DNA of 64,000 bases from Erythrobacter ani (lineage in GTDB: Bacteria > Pseudomonadota > Alphaproteobacteria > Sphingomonadales > Sphingomonadaceae), in assembly GCF_019204025.1 (NCBI RefSeq), contig NZ_JAGSPB010000003.1, forward strand, positions 248,001 through 312,000, written 5' to 3'. Numbering within the stretch: position 1 is the stretch's first letter; the number at the start of each line of letters is the position of its first letter. Both the position numbers and the translations under genes were made by a program. The notes under the pieces are model-generated. The model was not told the origin of the DNA, made no database searches, and worked only from the letters and a program-made list of their open reading frames with translations. Positions 55,337 to 63,967 of this stretch are shown here, one piece after another.

Positions 55337-55795
55337 ATGATAGGAATGGATATTCTTCAACCCGCGGTCGCTCTGATGGTCTGGACCATGATCATGTGGG
55401 CATGGATGTATGCCAGCCGCATTCCCGCGATGAACAAGGCGAATGTCCAACCGGATGACGCGCAGGTCGTTGGCCTTCTCGATCAGAAGTTACCAAGCAA
55501 GGTGCAGTGGAAAGCGCACAATTACAATCACCTGCACGAACAACCTACCGTCTTCTATGCGGTCGCGATCGTGCTCGCGCTCTTAGGCGCTGGCGATGGA
55601 ATGAATGCGTTTCTCGCATGGATTTACGTCGGACTGCGGATCGTACACAGCGTGGTACAGGCTACCGCTAACAGAGTGATGGTTCGCTTCGTACTGTTCG
55701 CCTTATCGAGCGTGATCCTGATCGCGCTGATCGTGAGCGCAGCCATGATCGTGTTCGGAGCAGGAGGTCAGCAAAGCCCGTTCGTGACCGCTTAG
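55337..55795 (+). CDS. MAPEG family membrane protein (second copy)
   Basis: A 152-residue paralogue of the preceding gene. It shares the pattern QWKAHNYNHLHEQPTVFYA and AWIYVGLRIVHSVVQATANRVMVRF with the same four-helix layout, so the pair is a tandem duplication that has diverged. Starts at 55337 (ATG) or 55346 (ATG) both look possible. It ends convergent with trxB. Confidence 0.88.
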   Translation: MIGMDILQPAVALMVWTMIMWAWMYASRIPAMNKANVQPDDAQVVGLLDQKLPSKVQWKAHNYNHLHEQPTVFYAVAIVLALLGAGDGMNAFLAWIYVGLRIVHSVVQATANRVMVRFVLFALSSVILIALIVSAAMIVFGAGGQQSPFVTA

Positions 55796-55811
55796 ACGGC
55801 GAGCAGGAAAC

Positions 55812-56789
55812 TCACTCTGCCGCTTCGGTTTCAGGCTCTGCCGTTGCCTGTTCCATAGTCGCTAGGAAACGCTCTCCATCGAGCGCCGCCATGCAGCCCA
55901 TACCTGCGGCGGTGACGGCCTGACGGTAGACGTGATCGGTCACATCGCCAGCTGCGAACACACCAGGCAAGGCGGTCTTTGGCGTGCCGGGTTCGACGTC
56001 GAGATAGCCGCTGTCGTCCATCGCCAGCTTGCCCTTGAACAGCTCAGTCGCGGGTGCGTGGCCGATCGCCACAAATGCGCCATCGACTTCCAGCGTGGAG
56101 CTTTCGCCGGTGACGGTATCCTCGAGCACGAGATGATGCAGCGCACCGTCCTCACCTGCTTCAAAACGCTTCACGGTCTTGTTCCAGAGCGTCGAAATTT
56201 TCGGGTGCTTGAGTAGTCGGTCCTGCAAGATTTTTTCCGCCCGCAATTCGTCGCGGCGATGGATCAGGGTCACGTTGTCGGAATGGTTTGTGAGGTAGAG
56301 CGCCTCCTCGACCGCGGTATTGCCACCGCCGATCACCGCGACCTTTTTGCCGCGGTAGAAGAACCCGTCGCACGTCGCGCAAGCCGATACGCCCTTACCG
56401 CCCAGCTCCTGCTCGCCTGGAACTCCAAGCCATTTGGCCTGAGCACCGGTGCAAATGACCAGCGTGTCGCCGATATATTCGTCGCCGCTGTCACCGATGG
56501 CCTTGTAAGGGGGGCCGTTTTCCAGATCGACAGAAACGATCGTGTCCCACATCATGCGGGTGCCGACATGCTCTGCCTGCGCCTTCATTTCCTCCATGAG
56601 CCACGGCCCCTGGACCACGTCACGAAAACCCGGGTAGTTTTCGACATCGGTGGTGATAGTAAGCTGGCCGCCCGGCTGAAGTCCCTGAACCACGATAGGC
56701 TCCAGCATTGCGCGCGCGGCATAAATGGCGGCGGAGTAGCCCGCAGGGCCGGAGCCGATGATCAGCATCTTGGTGCGATGGGTAGCCAT
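55812..56789 (-). CDS. trxB: Thioredoxin-disulfide reductase
   Basis: A 325-residue FAD/NADPH enzyme that reduces thioredoxin. The FAD motif GSGPAGYSA is at 12-20, the redox pair is C137 and C140 (CATCDG), and the NADPH motif GGGNTAVEEAL follows. The FAD-binding C-terminal segment is GVFAAGDVTDHVYRQAVTAAGMG. The start at 56789 gives MATHRTKMLIIGSGPAG; a reading from 56819 adds 10 residues. A purine-rich leader (AATAGGAATACGAAAC) contains the ribosome binding site. Confidence 0.96.
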   Translation of the reverse strand: MATHRTKMLIIGSGPAGYSAAIYAARAMLEPIVVQGLQPGGQLTITTDVENYPGFRDVVQGPWLMEEMKAQAEHVGTRMMWDTIVSVDLENGPPYKAIGDSGDEYIGDTLVICTGAQAKWLGVPGEQELGGKGVSACATCDGFFYRGKKVAVIGGGNTAVEEALYLTNHSDNVTLIHRRDELRAEKILQDRLLKHPKISTLWNKTVKRFEAGEDGALHHLVLEDTVTGESSTLEVDGAFVAIGHAPATELFKGKLAMDDSGYLDVEPGTPKTALPGVFAAGDVTDHVYRQAVTAAGMGCMAALDGERFLATMEQATAEPETEAAE

Positions 56790-56869
56790 GTTTCGTATTC
56801 CTATTGACTTCAAATTCACGACTTAGGCGTTTGGCAGCGCCGCTTCAATTCGCACCAGCGAGGATTGTA

Positions 56870-57661
56870 TTACGCATCCACAAGCTGTTCTTTTATCGCC
56901 GCACGCTTCGCCGCATCGACACCCAGGATCTGCTCCAGATACGCGTCGGCGGAACCGAAACCGTCGGTCATCGACTTGCGCGCCGCTTCGAGGAACTCGG
57001 CATCCACCGCCATCAGCACGCGCATGGTTGCTTCGTCCCTAGCGCCATACTTACCGCCCATGAGCGCCATCCCGTGGGCAATGCGCTCTTCATTGCGCGG
57101 TGAATGGTTGGTCAGCAGGTAATCGTGCATTGCATCGTCTGGATGCACGCCAAGAAGGTGGTGAAGCAAGTCCACCGCAATGCCGGTTCGATCCTTCCCA
57201 GCCGCGCAATGGACGAGACTTGCCCCTCGTCCCGAGGCCAATGCGGTGAAATAGTCCCGCAGGATCGAATTCAGGCCGGTCCGATCGGGGAGTGCGCCAT
57301 AGAGCTCGACCATGGCGTTATGGGCAGTCTTCGCATCTATGTTCCCCTCTGCGGCCTCAAGATGCGGAGCGAGCCCCGCGGTCTCTCCCTCAAAGAAAAG
57401 CACTTCGGCGGCGAACCCTGCCGGCCGGCGACAGGTATGGCGTTCACGTTCACTGTCTCCACGCAGATCGACCACGTGCTGCAGATCAAGCTTGGATATG
57501 AGTGCAAGATCGCTCTCTGAGGCCTCTGCATGGTGGCCCGAACGAAAAAGCAGATCGGTTTTGACTCGCCCGCCGCCCGTGACAGGATAGCCCCCATAAT
57601 CGCGCAGATTGTGGATTGCTTCAGTGGGAAGGAACGCGCTGGTATCTGTTTCTCGAATCAT
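56870..57661 (-). CDS. Tyrosine-protein phosphatase (DSP/PTP-like, Pfam Y_phosphatase3)
   Basis: A 263-residue phosphatase of the bacterial tyrosine/serine phosphatase type. The catalytic P-loop HCAAGKDRTGIAVDLLHHLLG has the CX5R motif. The N-terminal segment NLRDYGGYPVTGGGRVKTDLLFRSG and the HVVDLRGDSERE segment are typical. The start at 57661 gives MIRETDTSAFLP; the longer reading upstream has no homology. It may act on phosphoinositides, nucleotide-like or protein substrates; the target is unknown. It is divergent from the response regulator, with repeats between. Confidence 0.88.
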   Translation of the reverse strand: MIRETDTSAFLPTEAIHNLRDYGGYPVTGGGRVKTDLLFRSGHHAEASESDLALISKLDLQHVVDLRGDSERERHTCRRPAGFAAEVLFFEGETAGLAPHLEAAEGNIDAKTAHNAMVELYGALPDRTGLNSILRDYFTALASGRGASLVHCAAGKDRTGIAVDLLHHLLGVHPDDAMHDYLLTNHSPRNEERIAHGMALMGGKYGARDEATMRVLMAVDAEFLEAARKSMTDGFGSADAYLEQILGVDAAKRAAIKEQLVDA

Positions 57662-57810
57662 CGCCGACGAGAGTGGCAGCGCGCTTGGCCACGTACAACC
57701 GCGCGAACGCTCGAACGCGAAATAAGCAACAGGATCGCTACGTATCGATGCGTATCCTACCGAAAACACGGAAGTGGTAACCGTGCGGGTAACCACCACG
57801 CCATCGCTTC

Positions 57811-57849
57811 GAGTCCAACTTCAAACGGGCGAGTCCAACTTCAAACGGG
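57811..57849 (+). repeat. Tandem 20-base repeat before the response regulator
   Basis: GAGTCCAACTTCAAACGGG occurs twice (57811-57829 and 57831-57849) with a period of 20 bases, the second copy running into the ribosome binding site of the regulator. Two shorter direct repeats lie just upstream: GGTAACC (57776 and 57788) and CGTATC (57741 and 57751). It may hold binding sites for a regulator. Confidence 0.7.
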
Positions 57850-57860
57850 AAGGCATCGCA

Positions 57861-58319
57861 ATGGCATATGTACTCATCGCCGACGATGATGAATTGATCG
57901 CCGAGATGGCGTGCGATTTGCTCATCGATGCAGGACATGCGTGCGGCTGGGTCACCAGCGGTGAGGAAGCGTGGGAGCTGATGGCGAAAAGGCGGCCGGA
58001 CGTCCTTCTATTGGATCAGGACATGCCCGGTATCTCGGGCGTCAGTTTGCTGCGAAAACTGCGAGGGTCTGCGATATTCTATGATCTGCCCGTAATCATG
58101 TTCACCGCGATGAGCGGAGAAGCTGATGAAAATCGAGCGATTTATGCCGGGGCGCAGGACTATCTTCGCAAACCTTTCAGCCCATCAGATCTGGTCGACC
58201 GCATTAATAAGGTTTTGGCCAAGCGAGGCGAATTCAGGCACCTCGACCTCAAGACCAGAGTCGCGCGAGAGGCCGGCTTTCTCGATGAAACGAGTCCGTT
58301 GGAGCGGCGCTGGGTCTAG
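57861..58319 (+). CDS. CheY-like response regulator
   Basis: A 152-residue receiver-domain protein. The phosphorylated residue is D52 in VLLLDQDMPG, the acidic pocket is DDD at residues 8-10, and the Lys is in YLRKPFSPSD (about position 103). A 30-residue C-terminal tail (HLDLKTRVAREAGFLDETSPLERRW) follows the receiver domain. The partner kinase is not in the window. The start at 57861 is preceded by GGGAAGG. It ends 4 bases inside otsA, convergent. Confidence 0.9.
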   Translation: MAYVLIADDDELIAEMACDLLIDAGHACGWVTSGEEAWELMAKRRPDVLLLDQDMPGISGVSLLRKLRGSAIFYDLPVIMFTAMSGEADENRAIYAGAQDYLRKPFSPSDLVDRINKVLAKRGEFRHLDLKTRVAREAGFLDETSPLERRWV

Positions 58320-59722
58320 TTCGCCGGTAACAGGTCGCCGGCTAAATCACCGCAGAACGTCTTCATCCAAGCCTGCACATTTTCATCCCGCACAGTTCCG
58401 ATCATAGCTTCGTAACGGCTTTTGCGCTCGTGCAGCGGCATGTCTAGCGCCGCCTCGATCGCGCGGGCGAACGCATCCGGGCTATGCGGATTGACGATCA
58501 ACGCACCCTTCCCATCACAATCAAGTTGATGCGCAGCTCCGGCGAAATCCGACAAGATCAGTACACCGGGATCGTCAGGATCCTGCGCGGCGACGTACTC
58601 CTTGGCCACTAGGTTCATGCCGTCGCGCAGCGGGGTGACCAGCCCAATTTTTGCGGCGCGAAAGAAACCATAAAGTTCGGCATGGCTATACCCCTGGTTC
58701 ACATAGCGAATGGGGACCATGTCGACTTCGCTTCTTGCGCCGTTGATCTGTCCTGTTTTCTGTTCGAGCTCGGCGCGAATTTTCTGATAGCTTTCGACGT
58801 CTTCCCGGCTCGGCGGGGCGATCTGTATGAAGACGAGGTCCCGCACGCGCTCCGGGTTCTGGTCAAAGAAGCGCCCAATCCCGTCGATCCGTTCGGGAAG
58901 GCCTTTGGAATAATCCAGCCGATCGACACCAATCATCCCAGTGCGATGGCGAGTGGAGGCAAGCAGTCTTTGCGTCGCCTGGCGAGCCTCACCGGTATCA
59001 CCCTGGGCTTGGAAATGATCCCAATCGATCCCAATAGGATAGGAACGCGCTGTCGTGGTGCGTCCCTCGTGGGTAATGCGACCGCTCGCCTTGTCGACAT
59101 CCGCACCCAGTTCGGTTTCGCAATAATGCACGAAGCTGGAGAGCCATTCTTCTGTCTGGAAGCCGATGAGATCGTAGCTGAGCATGGTCAGAACCAATCG
59201 CTCGTGAAAAGGGAGCGATGTGAGCAACCGCGTCGGCGGCCATGGTGTGTGGAGGAAGAAACCGATCCGGTTTTTGGCCCCATGTTCGCGCAAACGGTGC
59301 CCAATCGGGATCAGGTGGTAGTCGTGCACCCAAACGATGTCGTCTTCTTCAATCAACGGCATTACGCTTTCCGCAAAGCGCTCATTCACCCTCTCATAAC
59401 CGCGGCCGGTTTCGTTTTCGAATTCGGCCAGGTCGATCCGGTAATGGAACAGCGGCCACAGCGTCGAATTGGCGTATCCGTTGTAATACTCATCCACGTC
59501 ACGCGTGCTCAGATCGATGGTCGCTGTCGTCACGCCTCCGTCCCGCTGGACGTTCATGTTCCCGGTGCGATCTTCGCTTTCCTGCCCGGACCAGCCGAAC
59601 CACAGACCGCCGCGGTCTTTCAACGCCGCATTCAACGCCCCTGCAAGTCCGCCCTGCGCGCCGGCCGCCCCGCGCGCTTTGGGTACGGCGACGCGGTTCG
59701 AGATGACGACAAGGCGGCTCAT
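58316..59722 (-). CDS. otsA: Trehalose-6-phosphate synthase (GT20)
   Basis: A 468-residue glycosyltransferase that makes trehalose 6-phosphate from UDP-glucose and glucose 6-phosphate. The segments SRLVVISNRVAVP, GGLAGALNAAL, VWVHDYHLIPIGHRLR, VDRLDYSKGLPERI and MNLVAKEYVAAQ are typical. The start at 59722 gives MSRLVVISN; the alternative GTG at 59743 would overlap the GH15 gene. It is the last gene of the run otsB-GH15-otsA. Trehalose protects against salt, drying and heat. Confidence 0.95.
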   Translation of the reverse strand: MSRLVVISNRVAVPKARGAAGAQGGLAGALNAALKDRGGLWFGWSGQESEDRTGNMNVQRDGGVTTATIDLSTRDVDEYYNGYANSTLWPLFHYRIDLAEFENETGRGYERVNERFAESVMPLIEEDDIVWVHDYHLIPIGHRLREHGAKNRIGFFLHTPWPPTRLLTSLPFHERLVLTMLSYDLIGFQTEEWLSSFVHYCETELGADVDKASGRITHEGRTTTARSYPIGIDWDHFQAQGDTGEARQATQRLLASTRHRTGMIGVDRLDYSKGLPERIDGIGRFFDQNPERVRDLVFIQIAPPSREDVESYQKIRAELEQKTGQINGARSEVDMVPIRYVNQGYSHAELYGFFRAAKIGLVTPLRDGMNLVAKEYVAAQDPDDPGVLILSDFAGAAHQLDCDGKGALIVNPHSPDAFARAIEAALDMPLHERKSRYEAMIGTVRDENVQAWMKTFCGDLAGDLLPAN

Positions 59723-59729
59723 GGATAGG

Positions 59730-61532
59730 TTATCGCACTTCACTCCAGGATTTGGACAGCAATCCGGCGCAGTTGATTACTCCTACCAGCGAGTAGGTCT
59801 GCGGGAAGTTCCCCCAAAGCTCGCCCGTTTCATAATCGAGATCTTCCGATAGCAGCCCCGACTGCGTGGTATGGCTCAGCATGGTTCGGAACAGCTTGCA
59901 TGCCTCGGCATCGCGTCCGGCGAGATGGAGCGCTTCGATCAACCAGAACGTGCAGACATTAAATGCCGTCTCGGGCGCGCCGAAATCATCCTCGGCAGCA
60001 TAGCGCAGCATATGGTCGCCGCGCCTCAGATGCTCTTCAACGGCGGCGAAGGTCTGCTTGAATCGCTCATTGTCAGGCGAAAGGAAGCGCAATTCGACCA
60101 TTTGCAGCAAACTAGCGTCGAGGTAATCGCTTTCGAAACTGGCGCCGTAATGCCCGCCTTCGCCGTTCTCTTTCCACGCTTCGGCTTCGATTTTCTCGCG
60201 GATGGCGTCCGCGCGTTCACGCCATAGCTCGGCACGGTCGATCTTGCCGATATGCTCGGCGACATTCGCCAGCCGGTCGCAGGCGGCCCAGCTCATCACC
60301 GCCGAATAGGTGTGCACTTCCTGCCGAGTACGGAATTCCCACAGACCAGCGTCGGGCTGGTCGTGCATGGCCCAAGCCATCTTGCCAACCTGTTCCAGGT
60401 TCTCGAAATCGTGGCTGTCTGCCATTCGCAGCAAGCGTGTATCGAAGAACCCTTGCACACTTGGCAGCACGATCTGGCCATAGCAGTCGTGCTGAATCTG
60501 TTTGTAGGCCGCATTGCCGCGCCGAACCGGCCCCATCCCGCGATAGCCAGCCAGATAGCTTGCGGTGGTCTCGTCCAGCTCGCTCTCACCCATGACCGAA
60601 TAGAGCGGCTGGATCTGTCCTCCACGAGCACCGTCAACAATGTTGCGCAGATAGGAGAGGTATTTCTCCATCACGTCGAGCGCGCCTAGACGGTTTAGCG
60701 CCTGAATGGTGTAATAGGAATCGCGGATCCAACAGTAACGGTAATCCCAGTTACGCTCCGAATCGGCAGCCTCGGGGATTGAGGTCGTAAGCGCTGCAAC
60801 GATTGCGCCGGTTTCTTCGTGCTGACACAATTTGAGAGTGATCGCGCAGCGAATGACCTCTTCCTGCCATTCCAGCGGAATTGCCAACATTCGCACCCAG
60901 CGCTGCCAGTACTTGCGCGTCGCCTGCTCCATAGAGCGGACTTGCTCGCGAACATTGCCGACAAACGGTTCGTCCGGGCCAAGAAAGAAATGGGTGTCTT
61001 CCTCTATGCGGAAAGTGCGGCCCTCCATGATGTAGCCGACAGGTGCATCGGTCGAAAGGCGCAGTGCCTGCGGGCCGACGAGGTAGCGGATGTGATTGGT
61101 CCCGTGCGTGGTTTCCGCGACCTGTGCACCGTAATTCTTCACCGGCTTCAGCACCACACGCACACGCGGGTTCCCGGCGATGGGGCGGACGATACGAGAA
61201 TAAGCGACCGGACGGTACATCCGGCCAGAGCGTTCATATCGCGGGCAGAAATCGAGGATTTCCACTACGCTGCCGTCTTTCCCCTCGAGCGTGGTTACGA
61301 GGTTGGGAGTGTTGCGAATATACTTCTGTTTTGCACTTACCTGCCCCTCCAACTCGAACCGCCAGATGCCGGCATCGCGTTGGTCACCATTGAGCAGGGC
61401 CGAAAACACCGGATCGCCATCGACGCGTGGCACGCAGCCCCACACCAGCGCGCCCGTCTGATCGATCAAGCCGGATACCTGGCAATTACCGATAGGCCAG
61501 AGTTCGAGATTAGGGAGACGCTGCTCGGTCAT
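59730..61532 (-). CDS. GH15 family glucoamylase/trehalase-like hydrolase
   Basis: A 600-residue glycoside hydrolase of family 15. The catalytic region ERNWDYRYCWIRDS is at 259-272, followed by the helical barrel blocks characteristic of the family (VMSWAACDRLA, YDYASALGGMP-type turns and ALHLAGR near the end). The N-terminal half is a super-beta-sandwich-like domain. GH15 members in actinobacteria include trehalases. The start at 61532 overlaps the otsB stop as ATGA. Its place between the two trehalose synthesis genes suggests it acts on trehalose or a glucan. Confidence 0.9.
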   Translation of the reverse strand: MTEQRLPNLELWPIGNCQVSGLIDQTGALVWGCVPRVDGDPVFSALLNGDQRDAGIWRFELEGQVSAKQKYIRNTPNLVTTLEGKDGSVVEILDFCPRYERSGRMYRPVAYSRIVRPIAGNPRVRVVLKPVKNYGAQVAETTHGTNHIRYLVGPQALRLSTDAPVGYIMEGRTFRIEEDTHFFLGPDEPFVGNVREQVRSMEQATRKYWQRWVRMLAIPLEWQEEVIRCAITLKLCQHEETGAIVAALTTSIPEAADSERNWDYRYCWIRDSYYTIQALNRLGALDVMEKYLSYLRNIVDGARGGQIQPLYSVMGESELDETTASYLAGYRGMGPVRRGNAAYKQIQHDCYGQIVLPSVQGFFDTRLLRMADSHDFENLEQVGKMAWAMHDQPDAGLWEFRTRQEVHTYSAVMSWAACDRLANVAEHIGKIDRAELWRERADAIREKIEAEAWKENGEGGHYGASFESDYLDASLLQMVELRFLSPDNERFKQTFAAVEEHLRRGDHMLRYAAEDDFGAPETAFNVCTFWLIEALHLAGRDAEACKLFRTMLSHTTQSGLLSEDLDYETGELWGNFPQTYSLVGVINCAGLLSKSWSEVR

Positions 61533-62284
61533 AATTCCAGCCATTCGTGTACGGATTGAACATCAGGGAGGAGGTATCGCGCGCTCGTGCTGCGCGGTGA
61601 GCCGACGAGAATGCCCGCCCCGCCCAATTCATAGCAAGCACCAAAGCCCGCCTCATCGGTGAGATCATCACCAATGAAGACCGGGTGCGATCCTGCGAAA
61701 GGGCTTTCCGCCATAAACGCGGTGACCGCTGCGCCCTTGTTCGCGGACTTTGCAACGATCTCAACGACAGCCTTGCCATGCTGTGCAGCCCAGCCATGCT
61801 GTGTGGCCAGTTCCTCGGCAAAGGAGCGTGCTGCTTTGCCTGCGCCGGGACGGGAGCGATAGTGGAGCGCTGCGCCGTGCGGCTTTTTTTCGTAATCGAT
61901 CTGATTTTGGGCGGCAAAGTCGCGCATTTCGCGGTCGATCAGAGCAGGTACATCCAGAGCGCCCGGCCCCAACGCGGTTCCATCGCGCCGCCGCATATCC
62001 GATCCATGCGATCCCGCAGCCGCAACAGTCAGCGGGCCCAGATGTTTCTCGATATCCGTAATGCCGCGGCCGCTCACCAAAGCGCAGCGCCCCTCCAACC
62101 TGTCGGCAAGCGCCGAAAGGTATTGGGCCAGCCCCGCGCGCGGATTGATCGCATCTGGGCCAGGCGCCAGTTCTACCAGCGTCCCGTCGAAGTCGAGGAA
62201 AAGCGCAACTGGCTGGTCCGCGATCAGCGAAGTGAGCGATGGCGGCGGACCAAGAACGACGCTGGAATGCATGGAGCTTGGCAT
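61529..62284 (-). CDS. otsB: Trehalose-6-phosphate phosphatase
   Basis: A 251-residue HAD-superfamily phosphatase. The nucleophile motif is DFDGTLVELA (D31, D33), the later motifs are ALVSGR, KSANKGAAV and FIGDDLTDEAGF. It dephosphorylates trehalose 6-phosphate to trehalose. It begins the trehalose run, 57 bases after the acyl-CoA dehydrogenase gene, and overlaps the GH15 gene by 4 bases. Confidence 0.95.
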   Translation of the reverse strand: MPSSMHSSVVLGPPPSLTSLIADQPVALFLDFDGTLVELAPGPDAINPRAGLAQYLSALADRLEGRCALVSGRGITDIEKHLGPLTVAAAGSHGSDMRRRDGTALGPGALDVPALIDREMRDFAAQNQIDYEKKPHGAALHYRSRPGAGKAARSFAEELATQHGWAAQHGKAVVEIVAKSANKGAAVTAFMAESPFAGSHPVFIGDDLTDEAGFGACYELGGAGILVGSPRSTSARYLLPDVQSVHEWLEL

Positions 62285-62341
62285 AAAGCGTCAGGGCCAT
62301 GCGTCAATGAACACGCTGCACTGCAGCAGGTGCTAATCTCG

Positions 62342-63967
62342 CTATGCCGAAAGCAATCCCCGACCGATAACCTGCGCCTGTATCTCCGCAGCGCCCTCGA
62401 AGATGTTGAGAATACGCGCATCGCACAGCACCCGACTGATGGGGTATTCCAGCGCGTAGCCGTTCCCGCCATGAATCTGCACAGCGTTGTCGGCTGCGCT
62501 CCATGCGGTACGTGCGGCGAGCAGTTTCGCCATCCCGGCTTCGATATCACAGCGGTTGCCGCGATCCTTTTGCCGCGCCGCGAAATAGGTCAGCTCGCGG
62601 CTCATGACGATCTCGACGGCCATTAATGCCAGCTTGTCCGAGACCCGCGGGAACCGGGTCAGCGGCTCGCCAAATTGTTTGCGTCCCTCGGCATAATCGA
62701 GCGCAAGATCAAACGCGTTCCAAGCCACGCCAATCGCTCTCGCAGCGGTTTGAATCCGCGCACCCTCGAATGTCCGCATCAGTTGTTTGAAGCCCTGCCC
62801 CTCGGCATCGCCCAGCAGGGCATCGTCCGCCACGGCAAAGCCATCGAAACCGAGAGCATATTCCTTCATCCCGCGATAGCCGAGCACTTCGATCTCGCTG
62901 CCGTTGATGCCGTCATCGGGAAACGGGTCGGAATCGCTGCCGCGAATCTTTTCAGCGAGGAACATCGATAGTCCCCGGTAGCCCGGTTGATCCGGGTCGG
63001 TGCGCACCAGCAGCGTCATCAGATCGGCCCGGGCCGCGTGGGTAATCCACGTCTTCGCGCCATCGATGCGCCAATCACCGCCTTTCGTTCGCCGCCCCCG
63101 GGTGCGCACGCTGGCGAGATCGGAACCGGTGTCCGGTTCGGTAAAAACTGCTGTCGGCAGGATTGATCCGTCCGCAATACCCGGCAGAAACTTTGCCTTC
63201 TGCGCGACGGTGCCGTTTTCGCCGATCAACTCGCCCGCGATCTCGGAGCGTGTGCCCAGCGATCCAGCACAAATCCATCCGCGCGAAAGCTCTTCGGAAA
63301 CGATCGACATGGCAAGCTTGCCAAGGCCCAGACCGCCATAGCTTTCATCGATACACACTCCGAAAACGCCAAGCTCGGCCATTTCGGCGATGACGCCTTC
63401 CGGGATGAGGTCATCTTCCATGTGCCATTGATGTGCACGCGGCGTTATCCTGTCAGCAGTGAAGGAACGAAATTGCTCACGAACCAAGTCCAGTGTTTCA
63501 TCGCCAAGGCTTTCGTCGGGCCTCGCGCCGCTGCTCAGCAATCGTGCAAATTCGGCGCGCGTTGCCGCAGTGCTTCCTTCGACGAGGAAACGCCGTACCG
63601 CCGGATCGCCGCCAAATACGCTCGCAGCCCCTTCTGCGCCCAATGCCTCGGGACGCACTACTTCGCTGGCACTCATTTGCACACCGTGCACTAGCTGAGC
63701 GCAATACTCCCCAAATCCGATACGGAGGGTCAATTCCTCGATCTTCCCAATCCGTCCGGAAACTTCACCGCGTGCGCACCAGTCGGCCGTCGCCTCCATT
63801 GCAGCGACGCTTGCCGCAACCCAGGCAAAGCCGTGCACCGCATGCTGCTCTGCCGTCAAAAGCGCGGGGTCTGCCGCAACCCGCGCCTGCACAGCCTCTC
63901 GCACCTCATTGGAGTAAGTCTGAGCCGCCTGCGTTGCATCGCGCGCTAATGATATCCATTCGTTCAT
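62342..63967 (-). CDS. Acyl-CoA dehydrogenase with N-terminal extension, probable (2S)-methylsuccinyl-CoA dehydrogenase
   Basis: A 541-residue flavoprotein. An N-terminal helical extension of about 150 residues precedes the standard acyl-CoA dehydrogenase fold (helical domain, beta domain with AVFTEPDTGSD, and C-terminal helices with GGNGYALEYPISRVLCDARI). This long form is known for methylsuccinyl-CoA dehydrogenase (Mcd) of the ethylmalonyl-CoA pathway, which leads to propionyl-CoA and fits the pcc/mce/scpA genes at 13-24 kb. A generic acyl-CoA dehydrogenase cannot be excluded. The start at 63967 is an ATG, and the gene is complete. Confidence 0.7.
   Translation of the reverse strand: MNEWISLARDATQAAQTYSNEVREAVQARVAADPALLTAEQHAVHGFAWVAASVAAMEATADWCARGEVSGRIGKIEELTLRIGFGEYCAQLVHGVQMSASEVVRPEALGAEGAASVFGGDPAVRRFLVEGSTAATRAEFARLLSSGARPDESLGDETLDLVREQFRSFTADRITPRAHQWHMEDDLIPEGVIAEMAELGVFGVCIDESYGGLGLGKLAMSIVSEELSRGWICAGSLGTRSEIAGELIGENGTVAQKAKFLPGIADGSILPTAVFTEPDTGSDLASVRTRGRRTKGGDWRIDGAKTWITHAARADLMTLLVRTDPDQPGYRGLSMFLAEKIRGSDSDPFPDDGINGSEIEVLGYRGMKEYALGFDGFAVADDALLGDAEGQGFKQLMRTFEGARIQTAARAIGVAWNAFDLALDYAEGRKQFGEPLTRFPRVSDKLALMAVEIVMSRELTYFAARQKDRGNRCDIEAGMAKLLAARTAWSAADNAVQIHGGNGYALEYPISRVLCDARILNIFEGAAEIQAQVIGRGLLSA

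Noticed and set aside
57811..57849. Repeat unit as start of a CRISPR array or iteron set
   Set aside because: Only two copies with one base between them, no spacers, no cas or replication genes nearby.
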